Source: Amaranthus tricolor
Taxonomy: Eukaryota > Streptophyta > Magnoliopsida > Caryophyllales > Amaranthaceae
Assembly: GCF_026212465.1 (NCBI RefSeq)
Contig: NC_080052.1
Span: 12,497,121-12,561,120, forward strand
Length of the DNA stretch: 64,000 nucleotides
Direction: 5' to 3'
The translations under genes were made by a program, and so were the position numbers. Shown piece after piece: positions 11,301-27,500 of this stretch. The notes under the pieces are model-generated. The model was given only the letters and a program-made list of their open reading frames with translations. It ran no database searches and was not told the DNA's origin. Positions within the stretch are counted from its first letter, which is position 1. Each line of letters opens with the position of its first letter.

Positions 11301-14300
11301 CAATGATCGTTGAAGAATGTAGGGTGAAGAATGAACAAGGATCAATGGTCAATAAACAATGGACAATTACTAATTATTAATAAACAACGAACGATGAAGA
11401 ATGATTAAGGATCAATGATCAATAAATAATGAAGGATTAACGATGAACAAGGATCAATGATCAATGAATAATGAACGATGAACAATGAACAATGATCAAT
11501 GATCAATGAACAATGAACAATGAACGATGAGAACTGAACTATGAACTATAAACAATAAATGATGCACAATGAAAAATGAAAAACAAATAATGAACAATAA
11601 ATGATGAACAACGAACAGTGATTAATTATTATTGAATAATGAACGATGAAGATTAAACAAGGATCAATGATCAATGAACAATGAACGATGAACAATGAAC
11701 ATGGATCAATGTTGAATCAACATTGAACGATTAACAATGAACAAGGATCAATGATCATCGAAGAATGAACAAGAATCAATGATCAATGAGCAATGAACGA
11801 AAAAAAATGAACAAGGATCAATGATCATTCAAAAATGAATGATGAGGAATGAATAAGTGTCGTTGATCAATGAAAAATCATTGATGTAAAATGAACAAGG
11901 ATCAATGATCAATGAAAAATGAAGTATGAACAATGAACAAGGATCAATGATCAACGAACCATGAACGATGAATAATGAACAAGGATCAATGATCAATGAA
12001 CAATGAACAGAACAATGAAAACTAAACTATAAACAAGTAATAATGAATAATGAACAATGAACAATGAACAAGAAATATTGAACAATAAATGATGAACAAC
12101 GAACTGTGATTAATTATCAATGAACAATGAACGATGACGATTGAACAAGGATCAATGATCAATGAGCTATGAATAATGAGCAATGAACTATGAACAAGGA
12201 TCATTGATTAATAAACAATGAACGACGAAAAATGAACAAGGATCCATGTTCAACGAACTATGAAAGATTGGAAATAAACAAGGATCAATGATGAATAAAA
12301 AATAAACGATGAACAATGAACAACGATCAATGATTAACGGCCTATGAACGATGAACAATGAACAAGGATCAATGATAATTGAACAATGAACAATGAACAA
12401 TGAACAATGAACCACGAATGATGAACAATGAACAGTGAACAAGGAACAATGAACAATAAATGATGAACAATGAACAATTATTGATTATTAATAAAAAATG
12501 AACGATGAAGATTAAAGAAGGATCAATGATCAGTTAACAATGAACGATGAACAATGAACAAGGATCAATAAACAATAAACAATGAACAATGAACGATGAA
12601 AACTGAACTATGAACAATGAACAATGAATGATGCACAATGAACAATGAACAAGAAAGAGTGAACAATAAATGATGAACAACGAACAAAGATTGATTATTA
12701 ATGATCAATGAACGATGAAGATAGCACAAGGATCAATAATCAATGAATAATGAATGATAAACAATGAACAAAAATCAGTGATCATTAAAGAAAGAATTAT
12801 GAAGAATGAACAAGGATCAATGATCTGTAAACAATGAATTATTAACAATGAATAAAGATCAATGTTCAACGAACTATGAACGATGAACAATCAACAAGGA
12901 TAATTGATGAATGAACGATGAACATTGAACTATGAATAATGAACCATGTATGATGAACAATGACCAATGAATAATGAACAAGGATCAATGATTAATGAAC
13001 GCTGAACAATGAACTATGAACAATGAACACTGAACAAGAAAAATTAATAATGAATGATGAACAATGAACAATGATTAATTATTAATGAAGAATGTACGAT
13101 GAGGATGGAACAAGTATCAATTATCAACAAACAATGAACAATGAACAAGGATCAATGATCATTGAAAAATGAACAAGGGTCAATGATCGATGAACAATGA
13201 ACGATAAAAAATGAACAAGGATCAATGATCATGGAAGAATGAACCAGTGTCGTTGATCAATGAACAACGATTGATGAACAATAAACAAGGATCAATGATC
13301 TATGAAAAATGATGGATGAACAATGAACAAGGATCAATAATCAATGAACAATGAACGATGAATAATGAACAAGGATCAGTGATCATTGAACATTGAACAA
13401 AACGATGAGAATTGAACTATAAACAATAAATGAAGAACAACGAACAGTGATTAATTATCAGTGTACAATGAATGATGAAGATTGAACAAGCACCTATGAT
13501 AAATGAACAATGAACAGAACAATGAAAAATGAACTATAAACAATGAATAATGAATGATGAACAATGAACAACGAACAAGAAATATTGAACAATAAATTTT
13601 GAACAACGAATAATGAGGAATCATTAATGAACAATGTTAGATGAAGATTCAATAAACATCATTGATCAATGAACAACAAACAATGAACAATGAACAACGA
13701 ACAAGGATCAATGATCATTAAAGAATGAACGATGAAGAATGAACAAGGATCAATGATCAATAAACAATAAACGATAAACAATGAACAAGGATCCATATTC
13801 AACGAACTATGAACGATGAGCAATGAACAAGGATCAATGATGAATAAAATATAGAGGATGAACTATGAACTAGGATCAATGATTAACGGACTATGAACGA
13901 TGACCAATGAACAAGGATCAATGATCAATAAAAATTGAAGAAACCAATGAACAATGAACAATGAATGATGAACAATGAACAATGAACAAGGAAGAATGAA
14001 GAATGAATGATGAACAATGAACGATGAAGAATGAACAAAGATCAATGATCGTTGAACAATGAAGGGTGAAGATTGAACAAGGATCAATGATGAATAAATA
14101 AGGAAGGATTAACGATGAAAAATGATCAATTTAATGATCAATGAATAATGAACGATGAACAATGAACAAGGATCAATGATCAATGAACAATGAACAATCA
14201 ACGATGAATACCGAAAAATGAAATAATGAACAATTAATGATGAACAACGAACAACGAATAAGGATCAATGATCAATGAAAAATGTACGAATAAAAATGAA

Positions 14301-14900
14301 AAAGGATCAACGATCATCGAACAATGGTTGATGTACAATGAACAAGGATCAATGATCCATGAAAAATGAAGTATGAATAATGAATAAATGATCAATGATC
14401 AACGAACAATGAACGATGAATAATGAATAAGGATCAATGATCAATGAATAATGAACAGAACAATGAAAAATCAACTATGAACATTGAATAATGAATGATG
14501 AACAATGAACAATGAACAACAAATATTGAACAATAAATTATGAACTACGAACAGTGATTAATTATCAATGAACAATGAACGATGAAGATTGAAGAAGGAT
14601 CAATGATCAATGAACAATGAATAATGAACAATGAACAATGAACACGGAAAATTGATCAATAAAAAATGAACGATGAACAAGGATCAATGATTAACGAACT
14701 ATGAACGATGAAAAATGAACAAGGATCAATGATCAATGAACAATGAACAATGAACAATGAACAATGAATAATGAATGATGAACAATGAACACTGAACAAG
14801 GAACATTGAACAATGAATGATGAACAATGAACGATGAAGATTGAAGAAGGATCAATGATCAGTCAACAATGAATGATGAATAATGAACAATCATCAATGA
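2331..14900. repeat. Left flank of the array: diverged heptamers with weak higher-order order
   Basis: Heptamer phase is clear, but neighbouring multi-kilobase copies differ more than in the centre. Recurrent landmarks are CACAATG after AATGATG (near 4059, 5661, 8336, 9648, 10558, 11561 and 12632), the AT-rich pair ATTGATT, ATTAATA, and the pair ATTAACG, GACTATG. Their spacing is irregular, roughly 0.9-2.7 kb, which suggests old higher-order units broken by insertions and deletions. The first kilobase next to the junction is simpler, mostly AAGAATG, AACAAGG, ATCAATG and AACGATG. Diverged edges around a uniform core are expected when unequal exchange acts mostly inside an array. Confidence 0.7.
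8095..8164 (+). repeat. Longest perfect tract noticed: ten AACAATG units in a row
   Basis: Seventy bases are ten exact copies of AACAATG, preceded by several ATCAATG units and followed by AATGATG. Shorter pure runs occur elsewhere, for example about seven units near 54905-54960 and 52195-52250. Such runs show the base unit directly and probably expand and shrink by slippage. Confidence 0.95.
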
Positions 14901-16499
14901 AAAATGAACAATGATCAATGAACAATGAACGATCAAAACTGAACTTTGAACAATGAACAATGAATAATGCACAATGAACAATGAACAAGAAATAATGAAC
15001 AATAAATGATGAACAGCGAACAGTGATTAATTATTAATGAACAATGAACGATGAAGATAGAAAAAGGATTAATGATCAATGAATAATGAACGATAAACAA
15101 TGAACAAGGATCAATGATCATTAAAGGATGAATTATGAAGAATGAACATGGATCAATGATCAGTAAACAATGAATGATTAATAATGAACAAGGATCAATG
15201 TTCAACGAACTATGAACGATGAATAATGAACAAGGATGAATGATGAATGAACGATGAACATTGAATTATGAATAATGAACAATGTATGATGAACAATGAA
15301 CAATGAACAATGAACAAGGATCAATGATTAATAAACGATGAACAATGAACTATGAACAATGTACAATGAACATGGAAAAATGAACAATGAATGACGAACA
15401 ATGAACAATGATTAATTATTAATGAAGAATGAACGATAAGGATTGAACAAGTATCAATAATCAATGAACAATGGGTGATGTACAATCAACAAGGATCATT
15501 GATCGATGAAAAATGACGTATGAACAATGAATAAGGATCAATGATGAACGAACAATGAACGATGAATAATGAACAAGGATCAATGATCAATGAACAATGA
15601 ATAGAACAATGAAAAATGAACTATAAACATTGAATAATGAATTATGAACAATGAACAATGAACAAGAAATATTGAACAATGATCAATGAACAATGAACGA
15701 TGAAGATTGAACAAGGATCAATGGTCAATGAACAATGAATAATGAACAATGAACAATGAACAAGAAAAATTGATCAACAAACAATGAACGATGAACAATG
15801 AACAATGAACAATGAATGAAGAACAATGAACAGTTAACAAGGAACAATGAACAATGAATAATGAACAATGAAAAATTATTGATTATTAACAAACAATGAA
15901 CGATGAAGATTGCAGAAGGATCAATAATCAGTCAACAATAAACGATGAATATTGAACAAGGATCAATGAACAATTAACATTGAACAATGAACGATGAAAA
16001 CAGAACTATGAACAATCAACAATGAATGATGCACAATGAACAATAAACAAGAAATAATGAACAATAAATGATGAACAACGAACAGTGATTAATTATTAAT
16101 GAACAATAAACGATGAAGATAGAAAAAGGATCAATGATCAATTAATAATGAACGATAAACAATGAATAAGGATCAATGATCATTAAAGAATGAATTATGA
16201 AGAATAAAAAAGCATCAATCATCAGTAAACAATGAATGATTAACAATGAACAAGGATCAATGTTCAAAGAACTATGAACGATGAACAATGAACAAGGATC
16301 AATGATGAATGAACGATGAGCATTGAATTATGAATAATGAACAATGAACAATGAACAATGAACAATGAACAAGGAAAAATGAACAATGAATGATGAACAA
16401 TGAACAATGATTAATTATTAATGAAGAATGAACGATAAGGATTGGAAAAGTATCAATAATCAATGAACGATGAACAATAAACAAGGTTCAATGATCATT

Positions 16500-19400
16500 T
16501 AAGAATGAACAAGGATCAATGATCAATGAACAATGAACGATAAAAAATGAAAAAGGATCAATGATCATTGACGAATGAACGATGAAGAATGAACAAGGAT
16601 CAATGATCTATGATAAATGAAGGATGAACAATGAACAAGGATAAATGATCATTGAACAATGAACAAAACGAATAGAACTGAACTATAAAAAATGAATAAT
16701 GAATGATGAATATTGAACAATGAACAAGAAATAATAAACAATAAATGAAGAACAGCGAACAGTGATCAATTATCAATGTACCATGAATGATGAAGATTAA
16801 ACAAGGATCAATGAGCAATGAACAATGAACAGTGAAACATGAACAAGGATCAATGATCATTGAAGAGTGAACGATGAAGAATGATCAAGGATCAATGATT
16901 ATTGAAGAATGAAAATTGAACAATGAACAAGGTTTAATGATCATTGAAGAATGAACAAGGATCAATGATCAATGAAAAATGTAGGATGAACAATGAACAA
17001 GGATCAATAATAAACGAAAAATGAACGATGAACAATGAACAAGGATCAATGATCAATGAACAATGAACAAAACAATGAAAAATGGACTATAACAATAAAT
17101 AATGAATGATGAAAAATGAACAATCAACAAGATATGATGAACAACGAACAGTGATTAATTATCAATGAACAATGAACGATAAAGATTAAACAAGTATCAG
17201 TGATCAATGAACGATGAATAACGAACAATGAACAATGAACAAGGATCAATGATCATTGAAGAATGATCAGATGAAGAATGAACAAGGATCCATGTTCAAT
17301 AAACAATGAACGATTAGTAATGAACAAGTATCAATGATGAATAAAAAAATATACGATGAATAATGAGCAAGGATCAATGATGAACGGACTTTGAACGATG
17401 AACAATGAATAATGATCAATGATCAATGAACAGTGAACAATGAACAATGAAAAATGAACAAGGAATGATGAACAATGAATAGTGAACAAGGAACAATGAA
17501 CAATGAATGATGAACAATGAACAAATAATGATTATTAATAAACAAAGAACGATGAAGATTTAACAGGGATCAATGGTCAGTTAACAATGAACGATGAAAA
17601 TTAACAATGAACAATGAACGATGAAAACATAACTATGAACTATTAACAATGAATGATGCACAATGAACAATGAACAAGAAATAATGAACATTAAATGATG
17701 AACAACAAACAGTAATTAATTATTAATGAACAATGAACGATGAAGATAGAACAAGGATCAATGATCATTAAAGAATGAATTATGTAGAATAAAAAAGGAT
17801 CAATGTTCAACGAACTATTAACGATGAACAATGCACAATCAACAAGGATCTTTGATGAATGAACGATGAACATTGAATTATGAATAATGAACAATGTATG
17901 ATGAACAATAAACAATGAACAATATACAGGGATTAATGATTAATGACGATCAACAATGAACGATCAACAATGAACAATGAACAAGGAAAAATGAACAATG
18001 AAAAATGAACTATGAACAATGATTAATTATTAATGAAGAATGAACGATGGGGAATGAACAACTATCAATAGTTAATGAACGATTAACAATGAACAAGGAT
18101 CAATGATCATTGAAGAATGAACGATGAACAACTAACAAGTGTCGTTGATCAATGAACAATGATTGATGAACAATGAACACGGATCAATGATCAATAAAAA
18201 ATGAAGGATGAAAAATGAACAAGGATCAATTATCGATGAACAATGAAAAATGAACTATAAACAATGAATAATGAGTGATGAATAATGAACAATGAACAAG
18301 AAATATTGAACAATAAATGATCAACAACGAATAGTGATGAATTATCAATGAACAATGAACGATGAAGATTGAACAAGGATCATTGATCAATGAATAATGA
18401 ACAATGAACAATGAACAATGAACAATGAACAAGGATCAATGATCAGTGAAGAATGATCAGATGAAGAATGAACAAGGATCAATGATCAACAAACAATGAA
18501 CGATGAACAAATGAACAAGAATCCATGTTCAACAAACTATAAAAGATGAGTAATGAATAAGGATCAATGATGAATAAAAAATAAACGATGAACAATGAAA
18601 AAGGATCAATGATTAACGGACTATGAACGATGATCAATGAACAAGGATCAATGATCAATGCACATTGAAGAATGACCAATGAACAATGACCAATGAACAA
18701 TGAATAATGAATGATGAACAATGAACAATGAACAATTAATGATGAACACTGAACGATGAAGATTGAACAGGGATCAAGGATCTGTCAATAATGAACGATG
18801 AACAATGAACAAGGATCAATGAAGGGTGAAGATTGAACAAGGATCAAGGATCAATAAATAATGAAGGATTAACGATGAACAAGGATCAATGATCAATGAA
18901 CTATGAACGATTAACAATGGACAAGGATCAATGAAGAATGAACAATGAACAATAATGAACGATGAAAAGATAACTATGAACTGTGAACAATGAATGATGC
19001 ACAATGAACAATGAACAAGAAATAATGAACAATAAATGATGAACAACAAACAGTAATAAATTATTAATGAAAAATGCACGATGAAGATGGAACAAGGATC
19101 AATGATTATTAAAGAATGATTTATGTAGAATAAACAAGGATCAATGATCAATAAACAATGAATGATGAACAATGAACAAGGATCAATGTTCAACGAACTA
19201 TAAACGATGAACAATGCACAATCAACAAGGATAAATGATGAATGAACGATGAACATTGAATTATGAATAATGAACAATGTATGATGAACAATGAACAATG
19301 AACAATGAACAGGGATTATTGATTAATGACGATGAACAATGAACGATCAACAATAAACAATGAACCAGGGAAAATGAACAATGAATGATGAACAATTAAC

Positions 19401-21830
19401 AATGATTAATTATTAATGAAGAATGAACGATAAGTATTGAACAAGTATCAATAATCAATGAACGATGAACAATGAACAAGGATCAATGATCATTGAAGAA
19501 TGAACAAGGATCAATGATCAATGAACAATGAACGATAAAAAATGAACAAGGATCAATGATTATTGGCGAATGAACGATGAAGAATGAACAAGGATCAATG
19601 ATCTATGATAAATGAATTAAGGCTGAACAATGAACAAGGATAAATGATCATTGAACAATGAACAAAACGAATAGAACTGAACTATAAAATATGAACAATG
19701 AATGATGAACAATGAACAATGAAATAGAAATAATAAACAATAAATGAAGAACAGCGAATAGTGATTAATTATCAATGTACCATGAATGATGAAGATTACA
19801 CAAGGATCAATGATCAATGAACAATGAACAATGAAACATGAACAAGGATCAATGATCATTGAAGAGTGAATGATGAAGAATGATCAAGGATCAATGATTA
19901 TTGAAGAATGAACAATGAACAATGAACAAGGTTCAATGATCATTGAAGAATGAACAAGGATCAATGATCAATGAAAAATGTAGGATGAACAATGAACAAG
20001 GATCAATAATAAACGAATAATGAACCATGAACAATGAACAAGGATCAATGATCAATGAATAATGAACAAAACAATGAAAAATGGACTATAACAATAAATA
20101 ATGAATGATGAAAAATGAATAATGAACAAGAAATATTGAACAAGATATGATGAACAACGAACAGTGATTAATTATCAATGAACAAGGAACGATAAAGATT
20201 AAACAAGTATCCATGATCAATGAACAACGAATAACGAACAATGAACAATGAACAAGGATCAATGATCAATAAACAACGAACGATGAACAATGAATATGGA
20301 TCCATGTTCAACGAACTATGAACGATTAGTAATGAACAAGTATCAATGATGAATAAAAAAATATACGATGAATAATGAGGAAGGATCAATGATGAACGGA
20401 CTTTGAACGATGAACAATGAATAATGATCAATGATCAATGAACAATGAATAGTGAACAAGGAACAATGAACAATGAATGATGAACAATGAACAATTAATG
20501 ATTATTAATAAACAAAGAACGATGAAGATTTAACAGGGATCAATGGTCAGTTAACAATGAACGATGAACAAAGAACAAGAATCAATGATCGTTGAAGAAT
20601 GAAGGGTGAAGATGGAACAAGGATCAAGGATCAATAAATAATAAAGGATTAACGATGAACAAGGATAAATGATCAATGAATAATGAATGATTAACAATGG
20701 ACAAGGATCAATGAACAATGAACAATGAACAATGAACGATGAAAACATAACTATGAACTATCAACAATGAATGATGCACAATGAACAATGAACAAGAAAT
20801 AATGAACATTAAATGATGAACAACAAACAGTAATTAATTATTAATGAACAATGAACGATGAAGATAGAACAAGGATCAATGATCATTAAAGAATGAATTA
20901 TGTTGAATAAACAAGGATCAATGATCAATAAACAATGAATGATGAACAATGAACAAGGATCAATGTTCAACGAACTATGAACAATGAACAATGCACAATC
21001 AACAAGGATCTATAATGAATGAACGATGATCATTGAATTATAAATAATGAACAATGTATGATGAACAATAAACAATGAACAATGAAAAGGGATTAATGAT
21101 TAATGACGATGAACAATGAACGATCAACAATTAACAATGAACAAGGAAAAATGAACAATGAATAATGAACTATGAACAATGATTAATTATTAATGAAGAA
21201 TGAACGATGGGGAATGAACAACTATCAATACTTAATGAACGATGAACAATGAACAAGGATCAATGATCATTGAAGAATTAACGATGAACAACTAACAAGT
21301 GTCGTTGATCAATGAACAATGATTGATGAACAATTAACACGGATCAATGATCAATGAACAATGAACAGAACAATGAAAAATGAACTATAAACAATGAATA
21401 ATGAGTGATGAATAATGAACAATAAACAAGAAATATTTAACAATAAATGATCAACAACGAATAGTGAGGAATTATTAATGAACAATGAATGATGAAGATT
21501 GAACAAGGATCATTGATCAATGAATAATGAACAATGAACAATGAACAATGAACAATGAACAAGGATCAATGATCATTGAAGAATGATCGATAAAGAATGA
21601 ACAAGGATCAATGATCAATAAACAATGAACGATGAACAAATGAACAAGGATCCATGTTCAACGAACTATGAATGATGAGTAATGAATAAGGATAAATGAT
21701 GAATAAAAAATAAACGATGAACAATGAACACGGATCAATGATTAACTGACTATGAACGATGACCAATGAACAAGGATCAATGATCAATGAACAGTGAAGA
21801 ATGAATGATGAACAATGACCAACGAACAAG
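16500..21830. repeat. Higher-order repeat domain, period about 3.0-3.1 kb
   Basis: Matching landmarks recur at 2,999 bp (16834 and 19833), 3,118 bp (stretches beginning 17691 and 20809) and 3,129 bp (18479 and 21608). The changing offset means some 100 bases of heptamers were gained or lost between the two copies. Variant heptamers, and not only the consensus, agree between copies, which separates this from background similarity. Boundaries are approximate because every part of the array resembles every other part. Confidence 0.7.
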
Positions 21831-24500
21831 GAACAACGAACAATGAATGATGAACACTGAACGATGAAGATTGAACAGGGATCAAGGATCCGTAAATAAT
21901 GAACGATGAACTTTGAACTAGGATCAATGATCGTTGAAGAATGAAGGGTGAAGATTGAAAAAGCATCAATGATCTATAAATAATGAAGGATTAACGATGA
22001 ACAAGGATACATGATCAATGAACAATGAACGATGAACAATTAACAAGGATCAATGATCAATGATCAATGAACATTGAACGATGAAAACTGAACTATGAAC
22101 AATGAACAATGTGATGCACAATGAACAATGAACAAGAAATAATGAACAATAAATGATGAACAACGAATAATGATTAATTATAAATGAACAATGAATGATG
22201 AAGATAAAACAAGGATCAATGACCATTATAGAATGAATTATGAATTATGAAGAATGATGAATGATCAATATACAATGAATGTTGAACAATGAACAAGGAT
22301 CATTGTTCAACGAACCATGAACGATGAACAACGAACAAGGATCAATGATGAATGAACGAAACATTTAACTATGAATAATGAACAATGTATAATGAATAAT
22401 GAACAAGGATAATTGATTAATGAACGATGAACAATGAACTAGGAACAATGAACAATGAACTTGGAAAAATGAACAATGAATGATGAACAATGAACAATGA
22501 ACAATGATTAATTATTAATGAAGAATCAACGATGAGGATCGAACAAGTATCAATACTCAATGAACTATGAACAATGAACAAGGATCAATGATCATGAAGA
22601 ATGAACAAGGCTGAATGAACAATGAACGAGAACAAATGAACATGGATCAATGATCATTGAAGAATGAACAATGAAGAATGTACAAGTGTCGTTGATCAAT
22701 AATTGATGAACAATGAACACGGATCATTGATCAATGAAAAATGAACAAAACAATGAAAAAATTATCTCTAAATAATGAATAATGAATGATGAACAATGAA
22801 CAACGAACAAGAAATATTGAACAATAAATGATGAGCAACGAACAGTGATAAATTATCAATGAACAATTAACCATAGAATTGAAAAAGGATCATTGATTAT
22901 TGACCAATAAACAATGAACTATGAACAATGAACAAGGATCACTGAACAAAGAAAAAATTATCTCTAAACAATGAATAATGAATGATGAACAATGAACAGT
23001 AAACAAGGAACAATGAACAATGAATGATGAACAATGAAAAATTATTGATTATTAACAAACGATGAACAATAAAGATTGAAGAAGGATCAATGATCAGTCA
23101 ACAATGAACGATGAATAATGAACAAGGATCAATGAACAATGAACAATGAACAATGAACAATGAACGATGAAAACTGAACTATGAACAATGAACAATGAAT
23201 GATGCACAATGAACAATGAACAAGAAATAATGAACAATAAATGATGAACAACGAACAGTAATTAATTATTAATAAACAATGAATGATGAAGATAGATAAA
23301 GGATCAATGATCAATGAATAAAGAACGATTAACAATGAACAAGGATCAATGATCATTAAAGAATGAATTATGAAGAATGAACAATGAACAAGGATCAATG
23401 ATGAATTTACGATGAACATTGAATTATGAATAATCAACATTGTATGATGAACAATGAACAATGAACAATGAACAAGGATCAATGATTAACGAACGATGAA
23501 AAATGAACTATGAAAAATGAACAATGAACAAGAAAAAATGAACGATGATTGATGAACAATGAACAATGATTAATTATTAATGAAGAATGAACGATAAGTA
23601 TTGAACAAGTATCAATAATCAATGAACGATGAACAATGAACAATGATCAATGATCATTGAAGAATGAACAAGGATCAATGATGAATGAACAATGAACGAT
23701 AAAAAATGAACAAGGATCAACGATCATCGAACAATGATTGATGAGGAACGAACAAGTGTCGTTGATCAATGAACAATGGTTGATGTTCAATGAACAAGGA
23801 TCCATGATCCATGAAAAATGAAGTATGAACAATGAATAAGGATTAATGATCAACGAACAATGAACGATGAATAATGAACAAGGATCAATGATAAATGAAC
23901 AATGAACAAAACAATGAAAAAATTAACTATATACAATGAATAATGAATGATGAACAATGAACAATGAACAAGAAATATTGAACAATAAATGATGAACAAC
24001 GAATAGTGATGAATCATCTATGAACAATGAACGATGAAGATTGAACAAAGATCATTGATCAATGAACAATGAACAATGAACAATGAACAATGAACAATGA
24101 ACAAGGATCAATGATCATTGAAGAATGAACGATGAAGAATGAACAAGGATCAATGATAAATAAACAATAAACGATGAACAATGAACAAGGATCCATATTC
24201 AACGATCTATGAACGATGAGCAATGAACAAGGATCAATGATAAACGGACTTTGAACGATGACCAATGAACAAGGATCAATGATCAATGAACAGTGTAGAA
24301 TGACCAATGAACAATGAGTGATGAACAATGAACAATGAACAAGGAAGAATGAGCAATGAATGATGAGCAATGAACGATGAAGATTGAACAGGGATCAATG
24401 ATCAGTCAACATTGAACGATGAACAATGAATAAGAATCAATGATCGTTGAACAATGAAAGGTGAAGATTGAACAAGGATCAATGATCAATAAATAATAAA
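21600..24500. repeat. Array block with a distant second copy at about 58.95-61.45 kb
   Basis: Rare variants are shared in order with the right-hand block: an AACAAGG-CTGAATG landmark followed by an AACGAG end (22615 and 59611), a GAAAAAATTATCT landmark (22755 and 59760) and a GAAAAAATTAACTATATAC landmark (near 23916 and 60870). The offset drifts from 37,347 to 36,955 bp across the block, so the copies differ by several insertions or deletions. This looks like an old segmental duplication within the array. Confidence 0.7.
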
Positions 24501-27500
24501 GGATTAACGATGAAAAAGGATCAATCTAATGATCAATGAACAATGAACAAAGATCAATGATCAATCAACAACGAACAATGAACGATGAATACTTAACTAA
24601 GAACTATGAACAATGAATGATGCACAATGAAAAATGAAAATGAAATAATGAACAATAAATGATGAACAACGAACAGTGATTAATTATTAATGAATAATGA
24701 ACGAAGAAGATTGAACAAGGATCAATGTTCAATGAACAATGAACGATGAACAATGAACAAGGATAAATGTTGAATCAACAATAAACGATTAACAATGAAC
24801 AAGGATCAATGATCATCGAAGAATGAACAAGGATCAATGATCAATGAACAATGTACATAAAAAATGAACAAGGATCAATGATCATCGAACAATGATTGAT
24901 GAGGAATGAACAAATGTCGTTGATCAATGAACAATGGACTATGTACAAGGAATAAGGATCAATGATCAATGAACAATGAACGATGAACAATGAACAAGGA
25001 TCAATGATGAATAAAAAATAAAGGATGAACTACGAACAAGGATCAATGATTAACGGACTTTGAACGATGACCAATGAACAAGAGTCAATGATCAATGAAC
25101 AGTGAAGAATGACCAATGAACAATGAGTGATGAACAATGAACAATTAACAAGGAAGAATCAACAATGAATGATGAACAATGAACGATGAAGATTGAATAG
25201 GGATCAATGATCAGTCAACAATGAACGATGAACAATGAACAAAGATCAATGATCTTTGAACAATGAAGGGTGAAGATTGAACAAGGATCAATGATCAATA
25301 AATAATGAAGGATTAACGATGAAAAAGGATCAATTTAATGATCAATGAGCAATTGACAAAGATCAATGATCAATGAACAATGAACAATGAACGATGAATA
25401 CTGAAATAAGAACTATGAAAAATGTATGATGCACAATGAAAAATCAAAATGAAATAATGAAAAATAAATGATGAACAACGAACAATGATTAATTATTAAT
25501 GAATAATGAACGATGAAAATTGAACAAGGATCAATGTTCAATGAACAATGAACGAGGAACAATGAACAAGGATCAATGTTGTATCAACAATGAACGATTA
25601 ACAATGAACAAGGATCAATGATCACCGAATAATGAACAAGGATCAATGATCAATGAACAATGTACGATAGAAAATGAACAAGGATCAATGATCATCGAAC
25701 AATGATTGATGAGGAATGAACAAGTGTCGTTGATCAATGAACAATGCACGACGTACAATGAACAAGGATCAATGATCTATGAACAATGAATGATGAACAA
25801 TGAACAAGGATCAATGTTGAATCAACAATGAACGATGAACAATGAACAAGGATCAATGATCATCGAACAATGATTGATGAGGAATGAACAAGTGTTGTTG
25901 ATCAATGAACAATGGTTGATGTACAATGAACAAGGATCAATGATCCATGAAAAATGAAGTATGAACAATGAATAAAGATAAATCATCAACAAACAATGAA
26001 CGATGAATAATGAACAAGGATTAATGATCAATGAATAATGAACAGAGCCATGAAAAATGAACTATAAACATTGAATAATGAATGATGAAAAATGAAGAAT
26101 GAACAAGAAATGTTGAACAATAAATGATAACCAACGAACAGTGATTAATTATCAATGAACAATGAATGATGAATATTGAACAAGGATCAATGATCAATGA
26201 ACAATGAATAATGAACAATGAATGATGAAGATTGAAAAAGGATCAATGATCAATGTACAATGAATGATGAAGATTGAACAAGGATCTATGATAAATGAAC
26301 ATTGAACAGAACAATGAAAAATGAACTATAAACAATGAATAATGAATGATGAACAATGAACAATAAACAAGAAATATTGAACAATAAATGATGAACAACG
26401 AATAGTGAGGAATCATCAATGAACAATTAATGATGAAGATTGAATAAAGATCATTGATCAATGAACAATGAACAATGAACAATGAACAATGAACAAGGAT
26501 CAATGATCATTAAAGAATGAACGATGAAGAATGAACAAGGATCAATGATCAATAAACAATAAACGATGAACAATGAACAAGCATCCATATTCAACGAACT
26601 ATGAACGATGAGCAATGAACAAGGATCAATGATGAATAAAATATAAAGGATGAACTATGAACTTGGATCAAAGATTAACGGACTATGAACGATGACCAAT
26701 GAACAAGGATCAATGATCAATGAAAAGTGAAGAATAACCAATGAACAATGAATGATGAACAATGAACAATGAACAATGAAGAATGAACAATGAATGATGA
26801 ACAATGAACGATGAAGATTGAACAGGGATCAATGATTAGTCAACAATGAACGATGAGCAATGAACAAGGATCAATGATCGTTGAACAATGAAGGGTGAAG
26901 ATTGAACAAGGATCCATGATCAATAAATAATAAAGGATTAACGATGAAAAAGGATCAATTTAATGATCAATGAACAATGAACGATGAACAATGAACAAGG
27001 ATCAATGATAATTGAACAATGAACAAGGAACGATGAATACTGAACTATGAACTATGAACAATGAATGATGCACAATGAAAAATTAAAATGAAATAATGAA
27101 CAATTAATGATGAAAAACAAACAATGAATAAGGATCAATGATCAATGAACAATGTACGATAAAAAAAGAACAAGGATCAATGATCATCGAACAATGATTG
27201 ATACGGAATGAAAAAGTGTCGTTGATGAATGAACAATGGTTGATGTACAATGAACAAGGATCAATGATCAATGAACAATGAACGATGAACAATGAATAAG
27301 GATCAATGTTGAATCAACAATGAACGATGAATAATGAACAAGGATCAATGATCATCGAAGAATAAACAAGGATCATTGATCAATGAACAATGTACGATAA
27401 AAAATGAACAAGGATCAATGATCATCGAACAATGATTGATGAGGAATGAACAAGTGTCGTTGATCAATGAACAATGGTTGATGTACAATGAACAAGGATC